From: Desulfospira sp963664655
GTDB taxonomy: Bacteria; Desulfobacterota; Desulfobacteria; Desulfobacterales; Desulfobacteraceae
Assembly: GCA_963664655.2 (NCBI GenBank)
Contig: OY761554.1
Coordinates: forward strand, 186,001-250,000
Length of the DNA: 64,000 nucleotides
Direction of reading: 5' to 3'
The notes below the pieces were generated by a model. It saw only the letters and a list, made by a program, of their open reading frames with translations. It searched no databases and had not been told where the DNA came from. Positions 1 to 9,161 of the stretch are shown piece after piece (position 1 is the stretch's first letter; each line of letters starts with the position of its first letter). Both the position numbers and the translations under genes were made by a program.

Positions 1-660
1 AAAGGGCCCCAAAAGGACCTTAGGGCCGTATTTTCCATTCATCCGGAAACCCTCGACCTCATTGCTGCCGAGGATGCGGGAATTAACAGTATTCAGGACC
101 TTAAAGGCAAACGGGTCAATGTGGGCAACGTGGGCTCCGGATACCGGAAAAACGCCATTGACGCCCTGACCGCCAACGGCATTGATTTTGAAAAAGACTT
201 TCATGCCGAAAGTCTTAAAGCCGCTGAAGCGCCCGGACTGATTCAGGACAACCGGATTGATGCCGCATTCTACACCGTCGGCCATCCCAGCGGATATTAC
301 AAAGAAGCCACCTCCGGCACCCGTAAAGTTAAATTTATCCCCATCACAGGGATTGACAGCCTGCTGACCCAATACCCCTACTATGCCAAAGCCGTGACCC
401 TGGTTACCCAGTATTATCCGGGTGCTGCCAACACAGAGGACGTGCCCACCTTTGGCGTGAAAGCCACCTTTGTCACATCGGCCAAAGTGGCGGACGACGT
501 GGTTTACGCCATTGTCAAAGAGGTTTTTGATAACTTTGAAACCTTTAAAAAACTTCACCCGGCCTATGCCGGCCTGACCAAGGAAAGCATGCTGGAAGGC
601 CTGTCCGCACCACTTCATCCCGGCGCCCTGAAATATTACAAAGAAGCCGGACTCAAATAA
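1..660 (+). CDS. TAXI-family TRAP transporter solute-binding protein (5' partial)
   Basis: The frame is open from base 1, so the gene starts outside the window and about 219 C-terminal residues are visible. The segment around 'DLKGKRVNVGNVGSGYRKN' and the following 'DNRIDAAFYTVGHPSG' are typical of TAXI (TRAP-associated extracytoplasmic immunogenic) binding proteins. These capture organic acids or glutamate-like ligands in the periplasm and deliver them to a TRAP permease. The fused permease that would accept the ligand is the next gene on the same strand, 142 nt downstream, with a hairpin terminator between them. The hairpin may set the receptor-to-permease expression ratio. The ligand cannot be read from the sequence. 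The family call is firm; substrate is unknown. Confidence 0.9.
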   Translation, partial: KGPQKDLRAVFSIHPETLDLIAAEDAGINSIQDLKGKRVNVGNVGSGYRKNAIDALTANGIDFEKDFHAESLKAAEAPGLIQDNRIDAAFYTVGHPSGYYKEATSGTRKVKFIPITGIDSLLTQYPYYAKAVTLVTQYYPGAANTEDVPTFGVKATFVTSAKVADDVVYAIVKEVFDNFETFKKLHPAYAGLTKESMLEGLSAPLHPGALKYYKEAGLK

Positions 661-677
661 ATCAGCCAAGTTAATAT

Positions 678-716
678 AAAACGGGCAACGGTTCACTGGC
701 AACCGCTGCCCGTTTT
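678..716 (+). terminator. Hairpin terminator or attenuator between TRAP receptor and permease
   Basis: A perfect 10-bp stem (AAAACGGGCA at 678-687 with TGCCCGTTTT at 707-716) encloses a second 5-bp stem (CGGTT/AACCG) and a 7-nt loop. The right arm ends in four T. It lies 17 nt after the receptor stop codon, so partial termination would leave the abundant binding protein in excess over the permease, which is common in such operons. Confidence 0.7.
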
Positions 717-802
717 AATTCAGTGTATCGGGAACACCCTATGCGTTCCCGATGCGACGGCTAATTTTCGTTTTCACCTTTTGAGCATATGGAAATGGTA
801 TC

Positions 803-2860
803 ATGAGTAGAATCAAGATTGATGAACAGGACGACGGCCTGGAAATTGCCAGGCGGATGGCTGAAGAAGAAGAGGGAATGGGGCGCAGGCCCCAGGGCCC
901 GTCCCGGTGGGTTATCCCGTCGGTATGCGTGGCGTGGAGCGCTTTTCAACTGTCCATTGCCAGCTGGCTGATCCTGGATTCCACATTCATCCGGGCCATT
1001 CACTTAGGGTTTGCCCTCCTGGTGGTCTATCTGAACTACCCTATGTTTAAAAAACCCAAACTGGGCTTAAACTTCCTGGCCAGCAAAAACAAAATTCTTC
1101 CCATTGATTATGTCATTGCCATTGTTGCCGCATTTTCAGCGTTATATATTGCCATTGATTTTGAAGGGATGACCCTTCGCTACGGGTCGCCCATTTTCAG
1201 GGACCTGGCCCTGGGGGCACTGCTGGTGGTCCTCTTGCTGGAGGCCACCCGTCGGGTCATTGGGCCTGCCCTGCCCGTTATCGGCATTGCCTTTATTGCC
1301 TATGCCTTTTTGGGACCCTATATGCCGGATCTCATCGCCTTTAAAGGGGTGTCCATAAACCGTTTTGTGGGCCAGATGACCATGTCCACGGAAGGCATTT
1401 ACGGCATTCCCCTGGATGTGTCGGCCACCATTGTGTTTCTCTTTGTCCTGTTCGGGGCCATGCTGGACAAGGCCGGGGCCGGCCACTATTTCATCCAGCT
1501 GGCACTCAGCCTTCTGGGGGGATTTAAAGGCGGGCCGGCCAAGGCTGCCATCCTGGGCAGCGGGCTGACCGGCCTGGTCTCCGGCTCCAGTATTGCCAAC
1601 ATCGTTACCACCGGAACCTTTACCATCCCCCTGATGAAAAAGGTGGGGTACCCGGCCAAAAAGGCGGCGGCCATAGAGGTGGCTGCCAGTACCGACGGGC
1701 AGCTGGCCCCGCCCATCATGGGGGCGGCCGCCTTTATCATAGCCGAATACGTCAATGTCCCTTATGTGGAGGTGATCAAGGCCGCAGCCGTACCGGCCTT
1801 TGCCTCCTACGCAGCCCTGTTTTACATCACCCACATTGAAGCCTCCAAACTGGGTTTAAGGGGCATGCCCAAAGCAGAGCTCCCCCCGTTTTTTAAAACC
1901 CTGATTTCCGGGGCACATTACCTGCTGCCCCTGTGCCTTTTGCTCTATGAACTGATCGTTGTCCGCCACTCACCGGAACTTGCCGCATTCCGGGCCATCT
2001 GGCTGATGGCGCTGGTCATGCTGATCCAGCACCCGGTCCGGGCCTTTTTGGGCGGACAGCCCATGGGACCGGCCTTCAGGCAAAGTATTGAGGATATTTT
2101 TTCAGCCCTTGCCACGGGCGCCCGGAACATGGTGTCGGTGGCCCTTGCCACGGCAGCGGCCGGGATTATTGTGGGGGTGGTGGCCTTGGGGCTTGGACAG
2201 CTGATCACGGCCATTATTGACACCCTGTCCGGGGGGAACATCTTTTTTATGCTCATCATTACCGCCATGGCCAGCCTGATCATCGGCATGGGCCTGCCCA
2301 CCACGGCCACCTATATTGTTATGGCATCTCTAACGGCGCCGGCCATCGTGGATATCGGGGCCATGAACGACTTTATTGTCCCCTTGATGTCTGCCCACCT
2401 GTTCTGTTTTTATTTCGGGATACTGGCCGATGACACCCCGCCGGTGGGGCTTGCCGCCTATGCCGCCGCGGCCATTGCCAAGTCACCGCCCATTCCCACG
2501 GGGATCCAGGGGTTTATGTACGATATACGGACCGCTATCCTGCCCTTTATGTTCATTTTCAATGCCGACCTGATCCTGCACAACGTGACCAGCTGGACCC
2601 AGGGAATATTAATCTTTTTAATGGCCTGTATGGGAAATTTTGCCTTTGCCTCGGCCACCCAGGGGTGGTTTGTGGCCAAAAACAAGATCTGGGAAATCCC
2701 GTTATTCCTCTGTGTGACCGTTATCCTGATGCGGCCGGACCTGATGGCCTCGCTGGCCGGCTTTCCCCAGGATCAGCGGTACTGGATGTATCTGCCCGGG
2801 TTAGGCCTTTTCGGACTGCTCTACCTGATCCAGCGACCCAGAAGGCCGGCCGATGCCTGA
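803..2860 (+). CDS. TRAP transporter fused permease (DctQM-type, 4TM/12TM)
   Basis: This 685-residue integral membrane protein has a short charged cytoplasmic N-terminus (EEEEGMGRR near residue 25) followed by hydrophobic segments throughout. It matches the length and layout of TRAP permeases in which the small (DctQ) and large (DctM) subunits are fused, the usual partner of TAXI receptors. The large-subunit core is visible as GSGLTGLVSGSSIANIVTT at 252-270 and STDGQLAPPIMGAAAF at 296-311. It would import the ligand of the preceding binding protein using an ion gradient. No strong Shine-Dalgarno precedes the ATG at 803, which is the first plausible start in this frame. Its substrate is not determinable; glutamate-like or dicarboxylate ligands are common for this class. 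Confidence 0.93.
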   Translation: MSRIKIDEQDDGLEIARRMAEEEEGMGRRPQGPSRWVIPSVCVAWSAFQLSIASWLILDSTFIRAIHLGFALLVVYLNYPMFKKPKLGLNFLASKNKILPIDYVIAIVAAFSALYIAIDFEGMTLRYGSPIFRDLALGALLVVLLLEATRRVIGPALPVIGIAFIAYAFLGPYMPDLIAFKGVSINRFVGQMTMSTEGIYGIPLDVSATIVFLFVLFGAMLDKAGAGHYFIQLALSLLGGFKGGPAKAAILGSGLTGLVSGSSIANIVTTGTFTIPLMKKVGYPAKKAAAIEVAASTDGQLAPPIMGAAAFIIAEYVNVPYVEVIKAAAVPAFASYAALFYITHIEASKLGLRGMPKAELPPFFKTLISGAHYLLPLCLLLYELIVVRHSPELAAFRAIWLMALVMLIQHPVRAFLGGQPMGPAFRQSIEDIFSALATGARNMVSVALATAAAGIIVGVVALGLGQLITAIIDTLSGGNIFFMLIITAMASLIIGMGLPTTATYIVMASLTAPAIVDIGAMNDFIVPLMSAHLFCFYFGILADDTPPVGLAAYAAAAIAKSPPIPTGIQGFMYDIRTAILPFMFIFNADLILHNVTSWTQGILIFLMACMGNFAFASATQGWFVAKNKIWEIPLFLCVTVILMRPDLMASLAGFPQDQRYWMYLPGLGLFGLLYLIQRPRRPADA

Positions 2861-2962
2861 AACCAAAGTTATCCATTTTCCATGGCCTTGCATCTTAAGT
2901 AACAGATAGCCCAGATACAGGTTCGGGTTTATGAACCAAACTTAAAAAAGGAGTGGCCCCTC

Positions 2963-3451
2963 ATGGTGAAAAAAATTCTGGTTGCCCTGGAGTTTGCGGA
3001 CTATACCAAGGAAACCTTTGACTATGCGGTAAGCATTGCCGACCGGTTTGGTGCTGAACTGATCATCGGCAGCGTTATCAACCACAGGGATGTCGAGGCG
3101 GTGAGTGCGATCTCCGCCATGGGATACAAAGTAGACGGCGAACACTACATCAAGGGCGTCAAAGAGGAGCGGCGAAAAATGCTCGAAGACATCCTGGAAA
3201 CTTCCCCTTATACCCACGACCACATCCGCCTGGTGTTTAAAGTCGGCCATCCCGTGGAAAAGCTGCTGGGAATCATTGTCCAGGAAGACGTGGACCTTGT
3301 GGTCATGGGGGTCAAGGGCCGAACCGATGCCAACGCCGTGCTCATCGGTTCGGTTGCGGAAAAAATCTTTAGAAAATCACCGGTTCCGGTGGTCTCTTTC
3401 CGGGACCCCAAAAGCGCTGAACGGCTTAGAAAACGGATTCACATCGGTTAA
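2963..3451 (+). CDS. Universal stress protein (UspA family)
   Basis: The 162-residue protein shows one Usp domain. The ATP-binding signature G-2X-G-9X-G-S is exact: G116, G119, then GS at 129-130. It has a strong AAGGAG ribosome site before the ATG. Usp genes often follow TRAP permeases in this group of bacteria, and some bind ATP and associate with the transporter, so it probably belongs to the TAXI-TRAP transcription unit although 102 nt separate it from the permease. Its stop codon overlaps the stop of the convergent BKACE gene. A cytoplasmic regulatory or stress role is inferred from the family only. Confidence 0.9.
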   Translation: MVKKILVALEFADYTKETFDYAVSIADRFGAELIIGSVINHRDVEAVSAISAMGYKVDGEHYIKGVKEERRKMLEDILETSPYTHDHIRLVFKVGHPVEKLLGIIVQEDVDLVVMGVKGRTDANAVLIGSVAEKIFRKSPVPVVSFRDPKSAERLRKRIHIG

Positions 3452-4293
3452 ACCATATCCAGAATCCGGTTCTTGTTTTTCCTGTCCAGCCCCAGGATCT
3501 GCCGGGCCTCGTCCGGGCCGGCAACGGGCCTTCCCACAGTTTTGGCAATGGCGGCAACGGCTTCAACCAGCTTGGGGTTGGAAGCCTTGGACCCGTCGGG
3601 CATAAACAGGTTATCCTCCAGCCCGACCCTGACATGGCCGCCCATGGCAATGGCGGCGGCGGCCAGGGGGATTTCATTTTTTCCAATCCCCGATACGGTC
3701 CAGGTAGCGCCTTCAGGGATGCTGTCGCTTAAAAAAACCAGGTTTCTGACGCTGCCCGGCATGGACCCCGGGGCTCCCAGAACAAAATTAAAGTGAAGCG
3801 GGGCGGTCAGATATCCTTTTTTTAAGAGAAACAGCGCGTTGTTGATCATGCCGGCTTCAAAAATCTCGATTTCCGGCTTTACCCCGGTCTCCTGAAAAAC
3901 CTTGGCCAGAAACTCGATGAACGGGGGGGAATTTTCATAAATAATCCCGGGAAGGTTGTTGGAGCCGGTGGTAAATGATCCCATTTCCGGCAGCAGCCTG
4001 ACCGGACAGGCCCTGTCCTCCCAGTCTTTTCCGGCCCTGGCCCCTGTGGACAGCTGGACAATCACATCCGGGCAGGCCTGTTTAACCTCTCTGACAATGG
4101 CCTTATATGCCTCAATGTCCAGGCTGGGCTTTTCCTTAGCGTCTCTGGCGTGAATATGAAACAGGGCCGCGCCGGCATGGGCACAGGCCCTGACGTCCCG
4201 GGCAATCTGTCCGGGCGTGACCGGCAGGGCCGGATTCATCTCCCGGGTGGGCACATTGCCCGTTAAAGCGGTTGTAATGATCAATTTTTCCAA
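3448..4293 (-). CDS. BKACE family enzyme (beta-keto acid cleavage, DUF849)
   Basis: The protein belongs to the beta-keto acid cleavage enzyme family. These Zn/Co enzymes condense a beta-keto acid with acetyl-CoA, giving a CoA ester plus acetoacetate; the founding member is the 3-keto-5-aminohexanoate cleavage enzyme of lysine fermentation. An in-frame ATG at 4317 exists, but a strong AAAGGTGG site lies inside that extension, exactly positioned for TTG at 4293. From that TTG the metal ligands fall at H46 and H48 (ALFHIHARD), matching the numbering known for Kce, and the family glutamate is E226 (VGLEDN). The product is 281 aa. It is divergent from an RpiR regulator and near a class III aminotransferase, suggesting catabolism of an amino or keto acid. 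The true substrate is unknown. Confidence 0.88.
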   Translation of the reverse strand: MEKLIITTALTGNVPTREMNPALPVTPGQIARDVRACAHAGAALFHIHARDAKEKPSLDIEAYKAIVREVKQACPDVIVQLSTGARAGKDWEDRACPVRLLPEMGSFTTGSNNLPGIIYENSPPFIEFLAKVFQETGVKPEIEIFEAGMINNALFLLKKGYLTAPLHFNFVLGAPGSMPGSVRNLVFLSDSIPEGATWTVSGIGKNEIPLAAAAIAMGGHVRVGLEDNLFMPDGSKASNPKLVEAVAAIAKTVGRPVAGPDEARQILGLDRKNKNRILDMV

Positions 4294-4450
4294 AAGAATC
4301 CACCTTTCTGCATCCATCCCGCTGATAGGGCAACAGCGGAATGTAACATTCGTTAATATTTTTTAGAAAATAATGTAATATCTATTGCAGGTCAAGTTTT
4401 ATTTTGGTACAGTCGGTTCTAACAGGCAACAACATATAAGAACGACACTT

Positions 4451-5365
4451 ATGCTTAACTCAGATTTGCTCATTTCCCAGAAACCCCTTCCGCACCTGAC
4501 GCCTGCCCAGGAAAAGATACTTGAATTCCTGATTGCCCGGCCTGACGAGGTCGCCTACATGAGCAGCGCCGAACTGGCCGAATCCCTTTCCATGTCCAAT
4601 GCCACCGTGGTCCGGTTCTGCCAGCATATTGGCTTTAAAGGGTACATAGACCTTCAGCGCCACATCAGAGAACTGATCAAGGCCAGGCTCACCCTGCCCC
4701 AGCGGATCCAGAAAAAATCCCCCCATATCAGGGAAACCGCCGACATCTTGAAAACCGTCCTGAAAAGTGACCAGGCCAACCTCTCCGCTGTCATGAAAAA
4801 TATATCCCCTTTGCTGTTTGAGAAGGTGGTTAATGAGATTCACCGGCGCCGGGAAATCTGGGTTCTGGGACTGCGCTCATTCTTCGGTCCGGCCCACAGT
4901 TTTGCCACCACCCTGGGATTTCTGGCCAGGAAGGCCCATCTGATCACCCTGGATGCCGGCACGGTCTGGGATTATATCCAGCCCGGGCTCAATAAGGACG
5001 CCCTTTTAATCGCCATCTCCTTTCCCCGATACTGCACGCTGACCCTTGACATTGCCCGGCAGTTTTTCGAGGAAGGGGCCATGGTGGCCGCCATTACCGA
5101 CTCGGTCTCCTCGCCGCTGGCCCGGCACAGCAGCATGGTGATTCCCTTGCCCTGCTGGATTGATTCGTTTTTTGAATCCCCGGTGGCGGTTACCGGTTTC
5201 TTTAACGCCGTGCTGGCCGGCGTCTCTTATCTGGACGGGGCCAAAACCATGTCAAGGCTTCAGCATTTAGAAGAAATCTGGACTCAGAAGGGGGTCTATC
5301 TTGACCCTGGTGCGGGGCCTTCCCCTTCCTGGGCAGACCAGTTTACCGACAACCCTGAACCGTAA
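4451..5365 (+). CDS. RpiR/MurR-type transcriptional regulator with SIS domain
   Basis: The N-terminus carries an HTH of the RpiR type (AELAESLSMSNATVVRFCQ), followed after a linker by a SIS sugar- or ligand-binding domain in the C-terminal half. The open frame extends upstream to a TTG at 4385, but the ATG at 4451 gives the usual family N-terminus and 304 residues, so it is preferred. The gene is divergent from the BKACE gene, with an AT-rich gap between them that should hold both promoters. It sits directly before the aminotransferase with a 10-nt gap, so it probably controls this small catabolic cluster. The inducing ligand is unknown. Confidence 0.88.
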   Translation: MLNSDLLISQKPLPHLTPAQEKILEFLIARPDEVAYMSSAELAESLSMSNATVVRFCQHIGFKGYIDLQRHIRELIKARLTLPQRIQKKSPHIRETADILKTVLKSDQANLSAVMKNISPLLFEKVVNEIHRRREIWVLGLRSFFGPAHSFATTLGFLARKAHLITLDAGTVWDYIQPGLNKDALLIAISFPRYCTLTLDIARQFFEEGAMVAAITDSVSSPLARHSSMVIPLPCWIDSFFESPVAVTGFFNAVLAGVSYLDGAKTMSRLQHLEEIWTQKGVYLDPGAGPSPSWADQFTDNPEP

Positions 5366-5375
5366 GGAACAAAAA

Positions 5376-6740
5376 ATGGGATTTGGAAGAACCATCCCCA
5401 GAAATTTTCTGGCCAACAACCCAAGAGCCGTAGAGGCTCACGGCATCTACATCTATGATGAACATGGAAAAGATTATATCGACGGCTGCTCCGGTGCCCT
5501 GGTGTCCAACCTGGGCCACGGCATTGATCAGATCATTGATGATATTGCCTATCAGATGAAACATCTGGATTTTGCCCACCCGTCCCGGTGGAACCACAGT
5601 GCCTGCCAGGATGCGGCAGACCAGATCTGCGAACTGACCCCTGAAGGGGTCAACCACTGCTGGTTTGTCTCAGGCGGGTCCGAAGCCGTGGAATCCGCCG
5701 TCAAGATGGCCCGGCAGTACTATGTGGAACGGGACGGAAAAGACAGCCCCAAGTTCAAGCTGATCAGCCGGCACTGTTCCTACCACGGGGCCACCATCGG
5801 CACCATGTCCGTGGGCGGCACGTCCCTAAAAACCGACGCATTCCAGCCCCTGCTCAATCCCTCTGCCAAGATTCCGGCCACCTATCTTTACCGGAAACCG
5901 GCTGACATGACAGCGGCCGAGTTTAACCGGCACTGCATTTTATCCCTTGAAGAAGCCATCATCGAGCAGGGCCCGGAGAATGTCATGGCCTTTATTGCCG
6001 AGCCCATTGTGGGGTCTGCCGGCGGGGCCATCATGCCCGACGATACTTACTGGCCCGGTGTCCGGCGCATCTGTGACAAGTACGACGTGCTGCTCATTGC
6101 CGATGAGGTCATGACCGGATTCGGCCGGACCGGCAAGGCCTTCGGGGTGGATCACTGGCAGGTGGTGCCCGATATCATTGCCTCGGCCAAGGGCATGGCT
6201 GCCGGCTATGTTCCCACAGGGGGCATTTTTGTCAAAGAGGCCATTATTGACGTGATCAAACAGGGCAGCAGCCGCTTTATCCACGGCCACACCTACAATT
6301 CCAACCCGGTTTCCTGCCGGGCTGTGGCCAGTGTCCTTGCCTATATCAGGGCCCACAACCTGATTGAAGAAACCCGGAAAAACGGAAAACTTCTGGGGGC
6401 AGGCCTCAGGGAGCTGGCCGGACAAACCCCCTTTATCGGCGATGTCCGGGGAACAGGATTCATGTGGGCCATGGAAATTGTCCGGGACAAGGAAACCCGG
6501 CAGCCCTTTGCTTCGGAAGAAAACGCCGGAGAACGGGCCTTATCCGCCTGCCTTGATGCGGGACTCATTGTTTATCCCGGCGGATGCCACATCAACGGGG
6601 TAGACACCAGCATTTTTCTGATTGCCCCGCCCCTGGTCACCACCCCTGAAGAGGTAGGCAAACTTCTGGACCGTTTGGAAACCGGACTCAAAACCTTTGA
6701 TTCAGACATGAATTCCCGGCACCGCAGGCTTGCCGGCTGA
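5376..6740 (+). CDS. Class III PLP-dependent aminotransferase
   Basis: A 454-residue fold-type I transaminase. The PLP phosphate site SGGSEAVESAVK (99-110), the ring-nitrogen aspartate D243 in LIADEVMTGFGRTG and the Schiff-base lysine K272 in SAKGMAAGYVPTGG are all present. The ATG at 5376 has a TAAGGAAC ribosome site overlapping the stop of the upstream regulator gene, so the two are translationally close. Family members act on omega-amino acids, ornithine, taurine, diaminopelargonate precursors or beta-amino acids. With the BKACE enzyme nearby, an amino-keto acid or beta-amino acid route is plausible, but this is inference. Confidence 0.9.
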   Translation: MGFGRTIPRNFLANNPRAVEAHGIYIYDEHGKDYIDGCSGALVSNLGHGIDQIIDDIAYQMKHLDFAHPSRWNHSACQDAADQICELTPEGVNHCWFVSGGSEAVESAVKMARQYYVERDGKDSPKFKLISRHCSYHGATIGTMSVGGTSLKTDAFQPLLNPSAKIPATYLYRKPADMTAAEFNRHCILSLEEAIIEQGPENVMAFIAEPIVGSAGGAIMPDDTYWPGVRRICDKYDVLLIADEVMTGFGRTGKAFGVDHWQVVPDIIASAKGMAAGYVPTGGIFVKEAIIDVIKQGSSRFIHGHTYNSNPVSCRAVASVLAYIRAHNLIEETRKNGKLLGAGLRELAGQTPFIGDVRGTGFMWAMEIVRDKETRQPFASEENAGERALSACLDAGLIVYPGGCHINGVDTSIFLIAPPLVTTPEEVGKLLDRLETGLKTFDSDMNSRHRRLAG

Positions 6741-6750
6741 AAACCGCAAA

Positions 6751-6824
6751 ACCGGAGACGGGAGACCGAATATCGCGACTCCCTAAGGGGATGCGCATCC
6801 GGTCTGCGGTCTCCCGTCTCCGGT
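6751..6824. terminator. Long perfect inverted repeat between convergent genes
   Basis: An 18-bp arm ACCGGAGACGGGAGACCG at 6751-6768 is exactly repeated in inverted form at 6807-6824. The 38-nt spacer holds its own palindrome GATGCGCATC (6790-6799). It lies between the convergent aminotransferase and ppk genes, 10 nt after one stop and 10 nt before the other. It is likely a bidirectional transcription barrier, although there is no T tract on either side. The GGAGACGGGAGACC wording also looks like a dispersed intergenic repeat, which cannot be tested within one window. Confidence 0.6.
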
Positions 6825-6834
6825 CTCCGTTCAA

Positions 6835-8997
6835 TCATTTCTTGCGTTTCTTTTTGAGCAGTTTCTTATGCCGGTTCTGGAGCTGTTCCGGCCTTAAGGC
6901 AGATCCCCTGCCGGACAGGCTCGGGTTGGTCATGAAAAACTGATGGGCATTAAAAGGCTCCGCCCCTTCAGAAGTGACCCGGGTGTATGTGCCGTCAGAG
7001 TTTAAGGTCCAGGTCTGCTCGTTGTCCCTTAAGTTGGCCACCATGATCTGATCCAGAATCTGCTGATGAACCGTGGGGTTGGTGATGGGGACCAGGGTTT
7101 CGATGCGCCGGTTCAGGTTCCGGGGCATCCAGTCGGCCGAGGAAATATAGACCTTTGCCTGGGGAGACGGCAGTTCATGGCCATTGCCGAAACAGGCGAT
7201 CCTGGAGTGTTCCAGAAATCTTCCCACAATGGATTTAACCCGGATATTGTCGCTGAACCCGCGGATCCCCGGTCTCAGGCAGCAGATCCCCCGGACCACC
7301 AGATCAATCTGAACCCCGGCCTGGGAGGCCCTGTATAGGGCGTCAATGATTTTGGAATCCACCAGGGAGTTCATCTTTGCCCAGATCTGTCCGGGCTTGC
7401 CTTCCCGGACAAACGCCGCTTCGTGTTCAATATTTTCAAGAAGCCGCGCCCTTAGGGTCAAGGGGGCGATATCCACCATCTTCAGGTTAACGGGCCTGGC
7501 ATAGCCGGTCATGTAATTGAAAATCTGCATGACATCCAGGCAGATCTCATGGTCACAGGTAAAAAAGGAAAGATCCGTATAGATTTTGGCGGTGATGGGG
7601 TGGTAATTGCCCGTCCCCAGATGGGCATAGGATTTAAAGGTGTCCCCTTCCTTTCTGACCACCAGGGAGAGCTTGGCATGGGTTTTTAAATGAATGATGC
7701 CGAAAACCACCTGAGCCCCGGCCCGTTCAAGTTTTCTGGCCAGTTCGATGTTGTTTTCCTCGTCAAACCGGGCCTTGAGTTCAACCATGGCCGTGACGTT
7801 TTTCCCGGCTTCAGCCGCCTCAATCAGGGCCTGGACAATGGGAGAGTGTTCATTGGTCCGGTACAAGGTCTGCTTGATGGTGACCACATCCTTATCCTGG
7901 CTGGCCTGGCGGATGAATTTGACCACCACATCAAAACTTTCATAGGGATGGTGAACCACGATATCCTTGGTGCTGATGGCCTCAAAACAGTCGCCGTCAA
8001 AATCCCGGATCCGTTCGGGAAACCGGGCATGGTATTTGGGGAACAGCAGCTCGGGCCGGTCGTCCACAATGAGTTCATTAAAGTCGGACAGGCCCATGTA
8101 CCGGGTATGAAAAATGTCTTCCGGTAACACATGAAGCTGGCGCCGGATAAACTCAACCAGCTCTTCGGGCATATGCTCATCCACGGTCAGCCGGACCACA
8201 TTTCCCCGGCGGCGGCGGCTGATGGCGGTCTGAAAAGTTCTGACCAGGTCTTCGGCCTCTTCATCAATCTCAAGCTCGCTGTCCCGGATCACCTGGAATA
8301 TACCCGATGTCAGCAGCTCATACCCCGGGAAAAGATTTTTATAGTGAACCCCAATGACCTGGGAAAGGGAAATGAACCGGATGGATTCTCCCGGAAGCCG
8401 GATATACCGCTCTAATTGCGAGGGAAGGATGATGATGGCTATCATGGATTTCCCGTCTTTTTCATCCTTTAAGTCAAGGACCATGCCATACCCCAGATTG
8501 GGAATAAAGGGAAAGGGGTGGGCCGGGTCAACGGCCAAAGGGCTTAAGACCGGAAAAATCTCGTTCTGGAATTTGAGGTCCAGCCAGGACTTTTCGTCCG
8601 GGGTCATCTCCTCAGGAGAGATGATGTAGATGGATTTTTCATTAAAATCTTTTGACAGGGAATCCACGCATTCCAGGGCTTTTTTGTGAAGGCCCGCGAC
8701 TTCCTGCTCTATGGATTTTAACTGTTCCAGCGGGGTCATGTTGTCCGGGCTTTCGCTTTTCGCCCCGGTGTTGACCTGGGCCTTGAGGCCTGCCACACGG
8801 ACCATGTAAAACTCATCTAAGTTGGAGGCGGAAATGGATAGAAACCGCAGCCGCTCCAGAAACGGATGCTTCGGATTAAACCCCTCTTCAAGGACCCGCC
8901 GGTTAAATTGAAGCCAGGACAATTCTCTGTTGATGAACCGTTCAGGGGTATTAAAATCAATGGGGGGGTGATCTGAAATTTTAGGCTGTTCGTTCAT
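6835..8997 (-). CDS. ppk1: Polyphosphate kinase 1
   Basis: Reversibly makes polyphosphate from ATP. The 720-residue length is right for PPK1. Visible landmarks are the N-terminal FINRELSWLQFN (21-32), NLDEFYMVRVAGL (59-71), the autophosphorylated histidine H440 in HLKTHAKLSLVV, and HLGTGNYHP shortly after. The C-terminal domain has ISSADWMPRNLNRRIET. The C-terminus ends in a lysine/arginine-rich tail. It is a single-gene unit on the minus strand, convergent with the aminotransferase. Confidence 0.97.
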   Translation of the reverse strand: MNEQPKISDHPPIDFNTPERFINRELSWLQFNRRVLEEGFNPKHPFLERLRFLSISASNLDEFYMVRVAGLKAQVNTGAKSESPDNMTPLEQLKSIEQEVAGLHKKALECVDSLSKDFNEKSIYIISPEEMTPDEKSWLDLKFQNEIFPVLSPLAVDPAHPFPFIPNLGYGMVLDLKDEKDGKSMIAIIILPSQLERYIRLPGESIRFISLSQVIGVHYKNLFPGYELLTSGIFQVIRDSELEIDEEAEDLVRTFQTAISRRRRGNVVRLTVDEHMPEELVEFIRRQLHVLPEDIFHTRYMGLSDFNELIVDDRPELLFPKYHARFPERIRDFDGDCFEAISTKDIVVHHPYESFDVVVKFIRQASQDKDVVTIKQTLYRTNEHSPIVQALIEAAEAGKNVTAMVELKARFDEENNIELARKLERAGAQVVFGIIHLKTHAKLSLVVRKEGDTFKSYAHLGTGNYHPITAKIYTDLSFFTCDHEICLDVMQIFNYMTGYARPVNLKMVDIAPLTLRARLLENIEHEAAFVREGKPGQIWAKMNSLVDSKIIDALYRASQAGVQIDLVVRGICCLRPGIRGFSDNIRVKSIVGRFLEHSRIACFGNGHELPSPQAKVYISSADWMPRNLNRRIETLVPITNPTVHQQILDQIMVANLRDNEQTWTLNSDGTYTRVTSEGAEPFNAHQFFMTNPSLSGRGSALRPEQLQNRHKKLLKKKRKK

Positions 8998-9161
8998 GAC
9001 CTGCTCGTCTTATAAAGGGTTTCTTTCATCCAAAACCTATTGGGTTAATCAGCTTACACGAGAAATGCTAAGAAATTGTTAGGAAGATAAATTTTTCAAC
9101 ATCAAAATACAGGTAATGGATTGATTGGCTCCAAATCCGACTTATGGTATGAGGCAAAACA

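Noticed and set aside
1142..1834. A long minus-strand frame opposite the TRAP permease
   Set aside because: Gly/His-rich composition and full overlap with a clear gene mark it as a shadow.
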